Shown here one piece after another: positions 7,749-15,911 of a stretch of DNA of 64,000 nucleotides (position 1 is its first letter; each line of letters starts with the position of its first letter). The notes under the pieces were generated by a model, which saw only the letters and a list, made by a program, of their open reading frames with translations, ran no database searches and was not told the origin of the DNA. The position numbers and the translations under genes were made by a program. The stretch comes from VBWE01 sp943372645 (GTDB lineage Bacteria > Bacteroidota > Bacteroidia > Palsa-965): positions 1-64,000 of the forward strand of contig CALRZN010000016.1 in assembly GCA_943372645.1 (NCBI GenBank), written 5' to 3'.

Positions 7749-9329
7749 TTAAAAAAAGGAACTTTTTTTCCGGCGCGTTGATTTCCGTCCCGAAGAAGAG
7801 CCCCCGAACAGCATGCCCATCAATCCGCGTACCAGCGATTTACCGAGCTGCTGGGTAACGGGGTTGGAGACCACTTTTTCGATGGTTGACTTTTCGTTTT
7901 TGCGTGGTTTGTTTGCTTCGGCTTCCGCTTTTTCTTCGGCGGCAGCTTCGGCTGCTTTGGCCTGTTCGGCCTGGGCTTCTTCCACGCGTTTGGTCAGCAT
8001 TTCTGCTGCACTTTCAGGATCAACGGCTTCTTTGTATTTTTTATAGTATTCCGATGCTTCCAGCAGTTGCTGGTGTTCGGCCGGTGTTACCGGGCCCATC
8101 ACCGAACGCGGCGGATACAAATGCACCGCTGCGGGTTCGGTCGGAATACCTTTTTCGGTAAGCGTGGTAATCATGGCCTGCCCGATACCGAGCGAGGTGA
8201 GCACCGTTTCAATTTCATAAAACTCCGATTTCGGATAGGTGCGTGCCGTTTTTTTCAGGTTGTCGGCATCGTTCGGTGTAAAGGCACGGAGTGCATGCTG
8301 TATGCGTGTGCCCAGCTGGCCGAGCACCGTGTCAGGTACATCAAGCGGCGACTGCGTGCAGAAAAAAACGCCCACGCCTTTCGAACGGATGAGGCGTACA
8401 ATCTGCTCAATCTGTTCGAGAAACGCTTTCGGCGCATCTTTAAACAGCAGGTGTGCTTCATCGAAAAAGAAAACGAGTTTCGGTTTGTCTAAGTCACCGG
8501 CTTCGGGCATGGCCTGGTAAATTTCAACCAGCAGGCTCAGCAGGAAGGTGGAATACAGCGCCGGTTTATCCTGCGTATCGCTGATGTTGAGCAAACTGAT
8601 TACCCCTTTGCCATCTACTTTCTCAAACAGGTCGTCAATATCAAACGAGGTTTCCCCGAAAATATGGCCAACGCCCTGTTGTTCGAGCGCCACAATTTTC
8701 CGCAGGATGGTTCCTGATGTGGACGAAGAAATTTTACCGTAATCGTCCTTAATTTCTTTGGCACCATCGCCTTCGGAAAGGTAGCTGAGTATTTTTTTCA
8801 GATCGTTGAAATCAACAATCGGCATCTTGTGATCGTCGGCGTATTTGAACAGCACGGCCATTACGCCGGTCTGCGTTTCGTTCAGTTCCAGGATTTTCGA
8901 AAGCAGGATGGGACCAAATTCGGTAACCGTGGCCCGCATCTGTGCGCCGGTTTTTCCGGAGAGGGAGTAAATTTCAACTGGGAACCCGGTTCCTTCCCAG
9001 GCTGTGCCGAGCAGCGCAATGCGTTCGTCTATTTTCGGGTTTTTCTCTGCCGCTTTGGAAATACCGGAAAGATCGCCTTTCACATCAAGCAGGAAAACCG
9101 GCACCCCGTTATCCGAAAGGTGTTCGGCCAGTACCTGCAGTGTGCGGGTTTTGCCCGTTCCGGTGGCACCGGCAATAAGGCCGTGGCGGTTCATCATGCG
9201 TAGTGGCAGTTGCACGCGGGCATCGGCAATTACTTCGTTATTCAATACGCCGCAGCCGAGAAACATGCTCTGTCCCTGCGTGGCATACGATGTTTTAATT
9301 TTTTCGGTATAGGCGTTCCGGTCGGCCAT
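7749..9329 (-). CDS. HerA-like / DUF853 family ATPase
   Basis: The 526-residue protein has the Walker A motif GATGTGKTRT near residue 55, a Walker B-type segment LVFFFDEAHLLF near 285 and the FCTQSPLDVPD sensor segment near 330. A Glu/Ala-rich coiled region around 440-480 and a basic tail ending in GSSSGRKSTRRKKSSFF follow. This is the bacterial DUF853 group of HerA/FtsK-like ATPases, whose cellular role is not settled. It is the first gene of herA-like - rpoN - membrane protein, and is divergent from the large secreted protein at 9530. Confidence 0.92.
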   Translation of the reverse strand: MADRNAYTEKIKTSYATQGQSMFLGCGVLNNEVIADARVQLPLRMMNRHGLIAGATGTGKTRTLQVLAEHLSDNGVPVFLLDVKGDLSGISKAAEKNPKIDERIALLGTAWEGTGFPVEIYSLSGKTGAQMRATVTEFGPILLSKILELNETQTGVMAVLFKYADDHKMPIVDFNDLKKILSYLSEGDGAKEIKDDYGKISSSTSGTILRKIVALEQQGVGHIFGETSFDIDDLFEKVDGKGVISLLNISDTQDKPALYSTFLLSLLVEIYQAMPEAGDLDKPKLVFFFDEAHLLFKDAPKAFLEQIEQIVRLIRSKGVGVFFCTQSPLDVPDTVLGQLGTRIQHALRAFTPNDADNLKKTARTYPKSEFYEIETVLTSLGIGQAMITTLTEKGIPTEPAAVHLYPPRSVMGPVTPAEHQQLLEASEYYKKYKEAVDPESAAEMLTKRVEEAQAEQAKAAEAAAEEKAEAEANKPRKNEKSTIEKVVSNPVTQQLGKSLVRGLMGMLFGGSSSGRKSTRRKKSSFF

Positions 9330-9380
9330 AAACTGGTATTGTGGGGACTAAATTAGGGTTTTAAAACCAGAGAAAAAATA

Positions 9381-9529
9381 ACGGCACGGTTGCTGCAAAA
9401 AGCAGCAACATTATTTGCATAAAAACGGGTGATTTTATGCTGATTTTTTGATGAAAATCAGGAAAGATGACCGCTTTAAGCCCGTAAACATTTGTTTTTC
9501 AGGCCTGAATGGCCTATTTTTCGGAACAC
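9381..9529. other. Divergent intergenic region with small hairpins
   Basis: Between the herA-like gene and the SprB-repeat gene there is a perfect hairpin with arms GTTGCTGC and GCAGCAAC around AAAAA, and a weaker one with arms CTGATTTT and AAAATCAG. Promoters in both directions are expected, but no exact TAnnTTTG box was found for the rightward gene. Confidence 0.4.
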
Positions 9530-12500
9530 ATGAAACAAAAAATGCGATTTTCTCCCTATAACCATACGTTGCTTTTGCTGCTTTTTGCATTGGCCGGTAT
9601 GCTGCTGCCCCGCGCTGCACATGCCCAGCTGGTGGTTAATTCGGCGGTAACACCTACCCAGCTTTTGGCTGCGTTTGCAGGCCAGGGCTTAACCACGAGC
9701 AACGTGGTGATTAACTGTCCCGTAGGTGCTTACGGTACATTCAGCAACGGCAACACCACCAACATCGGTATTACCAGCGGCATCATGCTCACCACGGGCA
9801 ACCTCACCAGCGCGCTCGGGCCGAACAACCTGCCCAGTGCGGGCTACTGCAACGGCACTTCTGCAAGCGATCCGCAGCTGGTTGCCATTGAACCGATGGC
9901 CACGTACGATCCATGTATTCTTGAATTTGATATTGTACCGCAATGCAACACGCTTACTATTTCGTTTGTATTCGGATCGGATGAATACCCGGAGTTTGTG
10001 GGCCTCTCATTTAATGACGCCTTCGGATTTTTCATCTCCGGCCCCGGCCCTGCCTGCCAGCCCGGTTTTTATAACAATACCAATGTGGCTACGTTACCCA
10101 ACAACGTTACACCGGTAAGTATTGATAACGTAAACAACGGACCTTCCAACACAGGACCGTGTACAAATTGTGCGTATTATGTTGACAATACCGGCGGTGC
10201 CACCATTCAGTATGATGGTTTTACAACGGTGCTTACACGAAACATTGCACTGTGTCCGTGCCAGACCTATCATTTTAAAATGGCAATTGCCGATGCCGGC
10301 GACTGTATTTATGATTCCGGCGTATTTATTGATTTTATTTCATGCAGTACGGCACTCAATGTGACTACGGCCAGCACGCCTTCGGGATGCAACGGCTGCA
10401 CGGGTACAGCAACAGCAACAGCCACCGGTACCGGTCCGTTCACCTATTCGTGGGCACCTTCGGGTGGTACTGCGGCAACTGCAACGGGACTTTGCGCCGG
10501 TACGTATACCGTAACCGTTGATGATGGAATTTCGTGCTCACCGCCGACCACACAAACGGTTACTGTAGGTTCTACATCCACGCCTGTAACGGTGAGTACA
10601 CCGGCCACCAACGTAAGCTGCAATGGCGGCTGCAACGGAACTATAACGGCCAATCCAACTTCCGGAACCGGACCGTATACGTACCTGTGGGCGCCCGGCG
10701 GACAAACGACGCAAACCATTAACGGCCTGTGTGCCGGCAGTTATACGGTAACAGTTACCGACGCCAGCGGCTGTACGGGTACAGCAACGTATACGATTAC
10801 ACAACCGCCTGCACTTACCAGTACAGCATCATCAACACCGGCTGCGTGTACAAGTAATAACGGAACGGCAACGGCGAGTCCGGGCGGAGGTGTTGGCCCT
10901 TACACGTATTCCTGGTCGCCGGGTGGAGCAACAACCATAACCGCAACCGGACTTGCACCCGGAATTTATACCGTAACTGTTACCGATGCGAATGGCTGTA
11001 CGACAACTGCAACTACAACCGTTGCAAACACCGGCGGTATTACTTCATCCATTACAGCATCCGGTAACATTCTTTGTTTCGGGAACAATAACGGAACGGC
11101 AACTGCAACACCTGCAGGTGGTACCGGTCCTTATACGTATGTGTGGGCACCGCTTGGTGGTAATGCATCCACAGCCAACAACCTGCCCCCGGGCACGTAC
11201 ACGTGTACTATTACCGATGCGAACGGATGTGTATCAACTACTTCAGTTACAATTACAGAACCGCCGCAACTCACCGTTTCGTCGGCCGGTCTTGATGCCA
11301 CCTGTAACGGGGTGTGCAACGGGCAGGTTACTTCCATACCGGCGGGCGGTGTGCAGCCGTACAGTTTTATGTGGAGCAACGGTTGTACTTCACCGAGCTG
11401 TAATTCGATGTGTGCCGGAAGTTATACGGTAACGATTACGGATGCAAACGGATGTACTACTACAAGTACTTCTATTGTAAACGAGCCGCCGGCACTTACC
11501 GGTGTAACCAGCACCACGCCGGCCACCTGCGGGCAGAACGATGGTTCTGCAAGTGTAGTAGCTGGTGGCGGAACAGGTGCTTATACCTATTCATGGTCAA
11601 GCGGCGGAACGGCTGCTACCGAACCCAACCTGGGTGTTGGTACTTATACCGTAACGATTACGGATGCGAACAGTTGCACGTATACGGTAACAGCAACCGT
11701 TACCAATCTGAATGGCGTAACCGCATCACCTGCGGGAAGCACCAACGAAAGTTGTTTCGGTGCGTGCGACGGATCGGCCGTAGTGGTTGTGAATACCGGC
11801 ACCGGGCCGTACACGTATGCGTGGACGCCTTCGGGCGGAAATGCAGCAACGGCAACCGGGCTGTGCGGCGGCACGTACACCTGCACCATTACCGATGCAA
11901 TGACATGTGTTACCACGGTTACATTTAACATCGTCGGTCCTGCACCGGTAACGGCAGTGGCTGCGGCCAATGCAAGTGTGTGTACCGGCAGCAGCACCAA
12001 CCTGGGTGTTACACCGGGCGGCGGTACGGGACCTTACACAGTAGTATGGAATCCCGGTGCGTTAGCAGGCAACAATCCGTCGGTTACACCGGCAACAACA
12101 ACAACGTATACAGCAACTGTTACCGATGCGAACGGATGTTCCACCACGGCCACGCAAACGATTACCGTAAGCCCGATACCGGTATCCGGATTTGTGGCGG
12201 ATGTAACTTCGGGATGTTCGCCGCTGTGTGTAAACTTCAGTGATCTTTCTACTATCGCTCCGCCGGATGTGATCGGCAGCTGGAGCTGGAATTTTGGCGA
12301 CGGCGGAACAGCAACTACACAGAATCCGAATTATTGTTACAACTTACCGGGTGTGTACACGGTTTCGTTAACGGTTACTTCCAATAACGGATGCAGTAAC
12401 AGTTTCACCATTGCAAGTTACATTACCGTGAATCCTTCGCCGACAGCATCGTATTCATTTACACCGGTAGCGCCTACGGTACTTGAGCCGGGCATCTGGT

Positions 12501-12979
12501 TTACCGATCAGTCCATTGCAGCAACACAATGGTTGTGGGAATTTGGTGATCCGCTCAGTTCCACATCTGCGTTGCAGAATCCGAGTTTTGTGTATCCCGA
12601 CAGCGGCTGTTACCCGGTAACACTTACGGTTACCAACGCCGGCGGCTGTACCGATGACACAACCGGGTTTGTATGCATTGCACCCGACTGGACGATTTAT
12701 GTACCGAACTGTTTCACGCCGAATGGGGATGGCATTAACGAGGGCTTCCGCCCGGAAGGCATGGGCGTTGATCCGGAGAACTACGAGTTCTGGATTTTCG
12801 ACCGCTGGGGTAACCTGATTTATTATACCGACAACTGGTATAATTTATGGGACGGCAAAGTACAGGGCGGCAGCAGCAACTCCCTCGCGCAGATTGATAC
12901 GTATGTGTGGAAGATCAAATGCAAAGACATCCTGGGCGCGCGGCATACCTACATCGGCAAAGTGAGCCTTATTCGATAA
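9530..12979 (+). CDS. Giant secreted adhesin-like protein: anchor-L domain, eight SprB-like repeats, two PKD domains, T9SS type B CTD
   Basis: Starting at MKQKMRFSPY the protein has 1149 residues and a signal peptide ending near AHAQ. An ATG 21 bp upstream is possible but gives a poorer signal sequence. A choice-of-anchor L-like domain (GSDEYPEFVGLSFNDAFGF) covers roughly 30-270. Eight repeats of about 65-70 residues with the PYTYxW...GTYTVTVTDANGC pattern follow; these are SprB-like modules. Two PKD domains (SWSWNFGDGG and WLWEFGDP) precede the C-terminal gliding-motility-associated domain (NCFTPNGDGINEGF...FDRWGNLIY), the type B sorting signal of the type IX system. Role: probably a surface or released adhesin. 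The repeats are Thr- and Ala-rich with periodic cysteines. Confidence 0.93.
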   Translation: MKQKMRFSPYNHTLLLLLFALAGMLLPRAAHAQLVVNSAVTPTQLLAAFAGQGLTTSNVVINCPVGAYGTFSNGNTTNIGITSGIMLTTGNLTSALGPNNLPSAGYCNGTSASDPQLVAIEPMATYDPCILEFDIVPQCNTLTISFVFGSDEYPEFVGLSFNDAFGFFISGPGPACQPGFYNNTNVATLPNNVTPVSIDNVNNGPSNTGPCTNCAYYVDNTGGATIQYDGFTTVLTRNIALCPCQTYHFKMAIADAGDCIYDSGVFIDFISCSTALNVTTASTPSGCNGCTGTATATATGTGPFTYSWAPSGGTAATATGLCAGTYTVTVDDGISCSPPTTQTVTVGSTSTPVTVSTPATNVSCNGGCNGTITANPTSGTGPYTYLWAPGGQTTQTINGLCAGSYTVTVTDASGCTGTATYTITQPPALTSTASSTPAACTSNNGTATASPGGGVGPYTYSWSPGGATTITATGLAPGIYTVTVTDANGCTTTATTTVANTGGITSSITASGNILCFGNNNGTATATPAGGTGPYTYVWAPLGGNASTANNLPPGTYTCTITDANGCVSTTSVTITEPPQLTVSSAGLDATCNGVCNGQVTSIPAGGVQPYSFMWSNGCTSPSCNSMCAGSYTVTITDANGCTTTSTSIVNEPPALTGVTSTTPATCGQNDGSASVVAGGGTGAYTYSWSSGGTAATEPNLGVGTYTVTITDANSCTYTVTATVTNLNGVTASPAGSTNESCFGACDGSAVVVVNTGTGPYTYAWTPSGGNAATATGLCGGTYTCTITDAMTCVTTVTFNIVGPAPVTAVAAANASVCTGSSTNLGVTPGGGTGPYTVVWNPGALAGNNPSVTPATTTTYTATVTDANGCSTTATQTITVSPIPVSGFVADVTSGCSPLCVNFSDLSTIAPPDVIGSWSWNFGDGGTATTQNPNYCYNLPGVYTVSLTVTSNNGCSNSFTIASYITVNPSPTASYSFTPVAPTVLEPGIWFTDQSIAATQWLWEFGDPLSSTSALQNPSFVYPDSGCYPVTLTVTNAGGCTDDTTGFVCIAPDWTIYVPNCFTPNGDGINEGFRPEGMGVDPENYEFWIFDRWGNLIYYTDNWYNLWDGKVQGGSSNSLAQIDTYVWKIKCKDILGARHTYIGKVSLIR

Positions 12980-13004
12980 ACGAGGGTATAAAACAGACCG
13001 CATA

Positions 13005-13045
13005 CAAACCCGGGCATTTATAAAATGAATCCTGATCCGGGTTTG
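13005..13045. terminator. Hairpin after the SprB-repeat gene
   Basis: Perfect 9-bp arms CAAACCCGG and CCGGGTTTG around a 23-base loop lie 26 bp after the stop codon. No T-run follows, so termination would be weak. The gcagttagcag/ttggcagttggcag repeat words that come next belong to a family seen again at 31662 and 42340. Confidence 0.5.
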
Positions 13046-13194
13046 CAGTTAGCAGTTTGGCAGTTGGCAGTTTTGTCTGTATTCCAAGGAATAAGTTCAG
13101 TTTCCGGACTAATAACAGAACTGCAAGCTGAAAAGCTGCTTCACCGCGGCGAACTAATTACAAGAAGTAGATTTTTTTATTCGATCTTATAAAT

Positions 13195-13241
13195 AAAAAA
13201 GCCCGTCATCCTGAGGGAAGTCGAAGGAGACGGGCTTTTTT
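13195..13241. terminator. Bidirectional terminator carrying a gtcatcctgagg repeat
   Basis: Thirteen-base arms AAAAAAGCCCGTC and GACGGGCTTTTTT pair perfectly around a loop containing ATCCTGAGGGAAGTCGAAGG. It stands between convergent genes (9530-12979 and 13256-14089) and can serve both. The loop resembles a common Bacteroidota intergenic repeat. Confidence 0.9.
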
Positions 13242-13255
13242 AGTTATAAGAATTT

Positions 13256-14089
13256 TTAGTGGATGTACACCTTTTTGGTAAAGCGCTCATCGTTGCGCAG
13301 CACTTCCACGAAATAAATTCCGGATGATTTTCCTTCGAGTGAAATGCGCATGTTTTCTTCGGTGATGGCTGTTTCCGAAATCGTTTCGCCGAGCGTGTTT
13401 ACAATGCGAACGATGCCGCCTTTGTCGTGTTCGGTGTTGCGGATAACAACGGTATTCTGCGAAGCAAAAATACTGATGTTCTGATTGTCGCTGTATTTTG
13501 GCATGCCCACCAGCTGGCCGGCTGTAATGCCAACACCGGGCAAGGTCTGATATGCATAATCTTTAATGGTGATGGAATCTGCATCCGCTGTAACGGAGAG
13601 GCGAACCCAGCCGTAATGTGTGTTGGCGCCGATTTTGAAACGCACGCCGAGGTATTTGTCATTTACTCCGAGCCAGTTGCCGATGGAATAACTGCCATAC
13701 ACACCGCCAAGGTACTGCACACCGTTATTCATGGTCTGATCCTGCCAGGGTGTTGATGTGTTGCTGATCGAATCGCCGTTGTTCATCGAAAAAGGCACGG
13801 GATACGAACTGGAATAGAGGCTGCCGAGTACAGCGTTGCTGGCATTGCCGAGTACACTGAGACCGGCAATCTGAACGGAACCCGATGATAACTGGTAGGT
13901 AATGGTTTCAAACCGCAGTTCCGGCTGGCCGTTGTTATCCATATCGAGGTTGTAAAACAACGAATCATGGATAACGGTATCGGGATTAATATCCGTGTAA
14001 ACAATCTGTGCATTGGCAGCACCGGCAACAGCCAGTGTACCTGCAGCGGCGGCATACGCGTTGAGTTTTTTCTGTAAGTCTTTGTTCAT
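13256..14089 (-). CDS. Secreted protein with T9SS type A sorting domain
   Basis: The 277-residue protein has a signal peptide (to about AANAQ, residue 28) and a beta-rich central region with no recognised catalytic motif (DSLFYNLDMDNNGQPELRF, HYGWVRLSVTADADSI). A C-terminal type A sorting domain follows (about 200-277: IVRIVNTLGETISE...GIYFVEVLRNDERFTKKVYIH). HYGWVRL and the DxDxNGxPEL motif are often seen in small secreted Bacteroidota proteins. A TAAATTTG promoter box lies 18 bp upstream of the ATG. Function unknown. Confidence 0.88.
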   Translation of the reverse strand: MNKDLQKKLNAYAAAAGTLAVAGAANAQIVYTDINPDTVIHDSLFYNLDMDNNGQPELRFETITYQLSSGSVQIAGLSVLGNASNAVLGSLYSSSYPVPFSMNNGDSISNTSTPWQDQTMNNGVQYLGGVYGSYSIGNWLGVNDKYLGVRFKIGANTHYGWVRLSVTADADSITIKDYAYQTLPGVGITAGQLVGMPKYSDNQNISIFASQNTVVIRNTEHDKGGIVRIVNTLGETISETAITEENMRISLEGKSSGIYFVEVLRNDERFTKKVYIH

Positions 14090-14106
14090 GGTTTGGAATT
14101 GTTGGA

Positions 14107-14114
14107 CAAATTTA
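14107..14114 (-). promoter_or_regulatory. -7 promoter box of the type A cargo gene
   Basis: The minus strand reads TAAATTTG, matching TAnnTTTG, 18 bp before the ATG at 14089. The box lies between this gene and the duplicated sulfotransferase end, so the gene has its own promoter despite the rearranged upstream DNA. Confidence 0.55.
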
Positions 14115-14121
14115 AGTTTTT

Positions 14122-14290
14122 TCAGTTACGGTTACGGTAAAGCGATTTATTTACTGCGGCCGCCATTGCAGCGGTATCCATTTCGGTATCCAGGAAACTG
14201 GCAATGTTTTCGGCCTGTTCTTCCGGTGCAGCGATAATATCAGCATACCTTACATATAAGACGGAAATCTGCGGCTGGGTTGCCAGCCTA
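14122..14290 (-). pseudogene. Duplicated 3' end of the phosphatase-TPR-sulfotransferase gene
   Basis: The last ~55 codons here repeat the C-terminus of the gene at 15912-18485 (ATQPQISVLYVRYADIIAA onward). Bases 14183-14288 match 16000-16105 with one mismatch in 106; similarity decays over the next ~45 bases toward the stop. The reading frame is intact up to a stop at 14122, and an ATG at 14385 opens it through unrelated A+T-rich sequence, so an 87-residue product is possible. Without the nucleotide-binding part it cannot be an active sulfotransferase. I call it a gene fragment made by duplication. Confidence 0.85.
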
Positions 14291-14400
14291 GTCATTACTT
14301 TTTTGTCTTTTTTTAAAACAGTATTGCGCAAAAGCTGCATAACATAACAATAAGATAAAATTATAACAGCCGTTGAAAACGCCATACTGCAATGCCACGC

Positions 14401-15846
14401 TTAATCCGCTGTAATCTGAATAACACCCCATTTCCCGTTGCGGCGAAGCAGGAGCCTGTCTTCATGTAATGAGCGATACGGATGAACTTTTTCAAATCCG
14501 AAATCAGAAAGAAAATGGCCGTTCAGATCGGTAAGCGCAAAACAACCATTACGATCCAGATAAACAGGAATTACTTTTCCGGCTAAGACATGGTTGTTGG
14601 CATAGTATTCAGGCCCTCTTCTGTGCGACGAACTCCTGTTGCCTATCATTTCATATTTACAGTCAAGGATTATTTTGCCGGAAGGTTGAATAAGCCCCCA
14701 CTTCTCACCATCACTTACCGGAACAGTACCACTGTAACATGGCAACATTTCAGCATATCCCGGCGCAATAACAATGTTGTTTTGTTCATCGATCAACCCC
14801 CATAAACTATTTATACAAACCGGGAAATAACGTATTGGTTTGTCATCTCCGAAAACAATAATATTATCGTAAATCACCTGGATAACCACATTCCCAAAAA
14901 CATCAATGATTCCACTTTTGGGATTGGATACAAAAGGGATATAACCTTCAAATGATTCTGGCCGGGAAACCTGGACGAATCTGCCGCAACGGCAGGCATT
15001 ATAATACATTTCAGGGAGTTCCCACTTATTTCCCCCGTAATCGGCAAGCCAGTGCCTGTCAAGCTGCCGGATGTACAGGCGAGGATCGTTCGCTGTATCA
15101 TCCTCCAGTCCATACATCATGGCCTGAAGCCCGGTATGCAACCACTTCCATTCACCTTTAACACAAAACACACCTATAGCAGGTTTATTGTAATTTTTCG
15201 GAATAACAAAACCATCCGGAAGGCCCGTGTTATCAAGCTCATCAAATTCAAATGGCAAAACCGTATTGCCTTTGGCATCCAGCACACCATAGTTTAAGTT
15301 ATCCTGCGAACACACCGCAAAGTAATCGCCGGTTTTGTAAATATTTCTGTACGGGGTTGAAAACAACTGTTTGCCGTGATAATCAAACAGCAAATCGTGG
15401 CCTTTGTTATCAGATGCCCGTATTGTTCCATCTGAAAAAATGGCTACATACGCATATTCAAAAGGAACAATTACGTTACCTGAATTGTCAACAACCCCGG
15501 TGCGGCCATTCCTTATTTCTTCCTGCAGCACGATCCAGCTGTCATCCCTCAGAAAAAAATAATCCCCGGGATAGAAACTGCTATTTGGACCATTTGAGGA
15601 GTAAGTAACAAAAGGGAAATTATCGTGAAGCGGTTGAATCACAGACAATGCTTTTCGGGCGAGTTCATAACGGTCGGAATGAAACGGAACAAGCATATTG
15701 CCATGCAGATCAATAATTGCTGCTTTGTTATCCAGAATTACACTGTATGTGTTTTTATCCAGGTAATGGATATGGTCGTACTGAAACGGAATAATTGTTC
15801 TGAGTTTCATCCGGCAGCGCATTGGCAAGTGCATGTCAAAATACAA
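14401..15846 (-). CDS. WG-repeat protein
   Basis: The 481-residue protein is built of WG-type beta repeats, recognisable as G[VL]x[DN]xxGNxVxPxxYD units: GVVDNSGNVIVPFEYAYV, GVLDAKGNTVLPFEFDEL, GIIDVFGNVVIQVIYDNI, GLIDEQNNIVIAPGYAEM, GLIQPSGKIILDCKYEMI and a final KWGVIQI. No signal peptide is visible; MKLRTIIPFQYD at 15810 is an alternative start. WG-repeat proteins are common in Bacteroidota and their function is unclear. The gene is visibly richer in A+T than its neighbours and is bracketed by a duplicated end of the neighbouring gene, which suggests acquisition or rearrangement. Confidence 0.85.
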   Translation of the reverse strand: MYFDMHLPMRCRMKLRTIIPFQYDHIHYLDKNTYSVILDNKAAIIDLHGNMLVPFHSDRYELARKALSVIQPLHDNFPFVTYSSNGPNSSFYPGDYFFLRDDSWIVLQEEIRNGRTGVVDNSGNVIVPFEYAYVAIFSDGTIRASDNKGHDLLFDYHGKQLFSTPYRNIYKTGDYFAVCSQDNLNYGVLDAKGNTVLPFEFDELDNTGLPDGFVIPKNYNKPAIGVFCVKGEWKWLHTGLQAMMYGLEDDTANDPRLYIRQLDRHWLADYGGNKWELPEMYYNACRCGRFVQVSRPESFEGYIPFVSNPKSGIIDVFGNVVIQVIYDNIIVFGDDKPIRYFPVCINSLWGLIDEQNNIVIAPGYAEMLPCYSGTVPVSDGEKWGLIQPSGKIILDCKYEMIGNRSSSHRRGPEYYANNHVLAGKVIPVYLDRNGCFALTDLNGHFLSDFGFEKVHPYRSLHEDRLLLRRNGKWGVIQITAD

Positions 15847-15911
15847 AAAAGGACTGAACCGCAGGGCTTAAAACAGCTGTCCGTGCAATCCGGGGCTGTC
15901 TGGCTAAAATT

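Noticed and set aside
14122..14385. Complete 87-residue gene
   Set aside because: Only the last ~55 codons have any match, and these are the copied end of a longer gene; the first 30 codons are A+T-rich sequence with no match.
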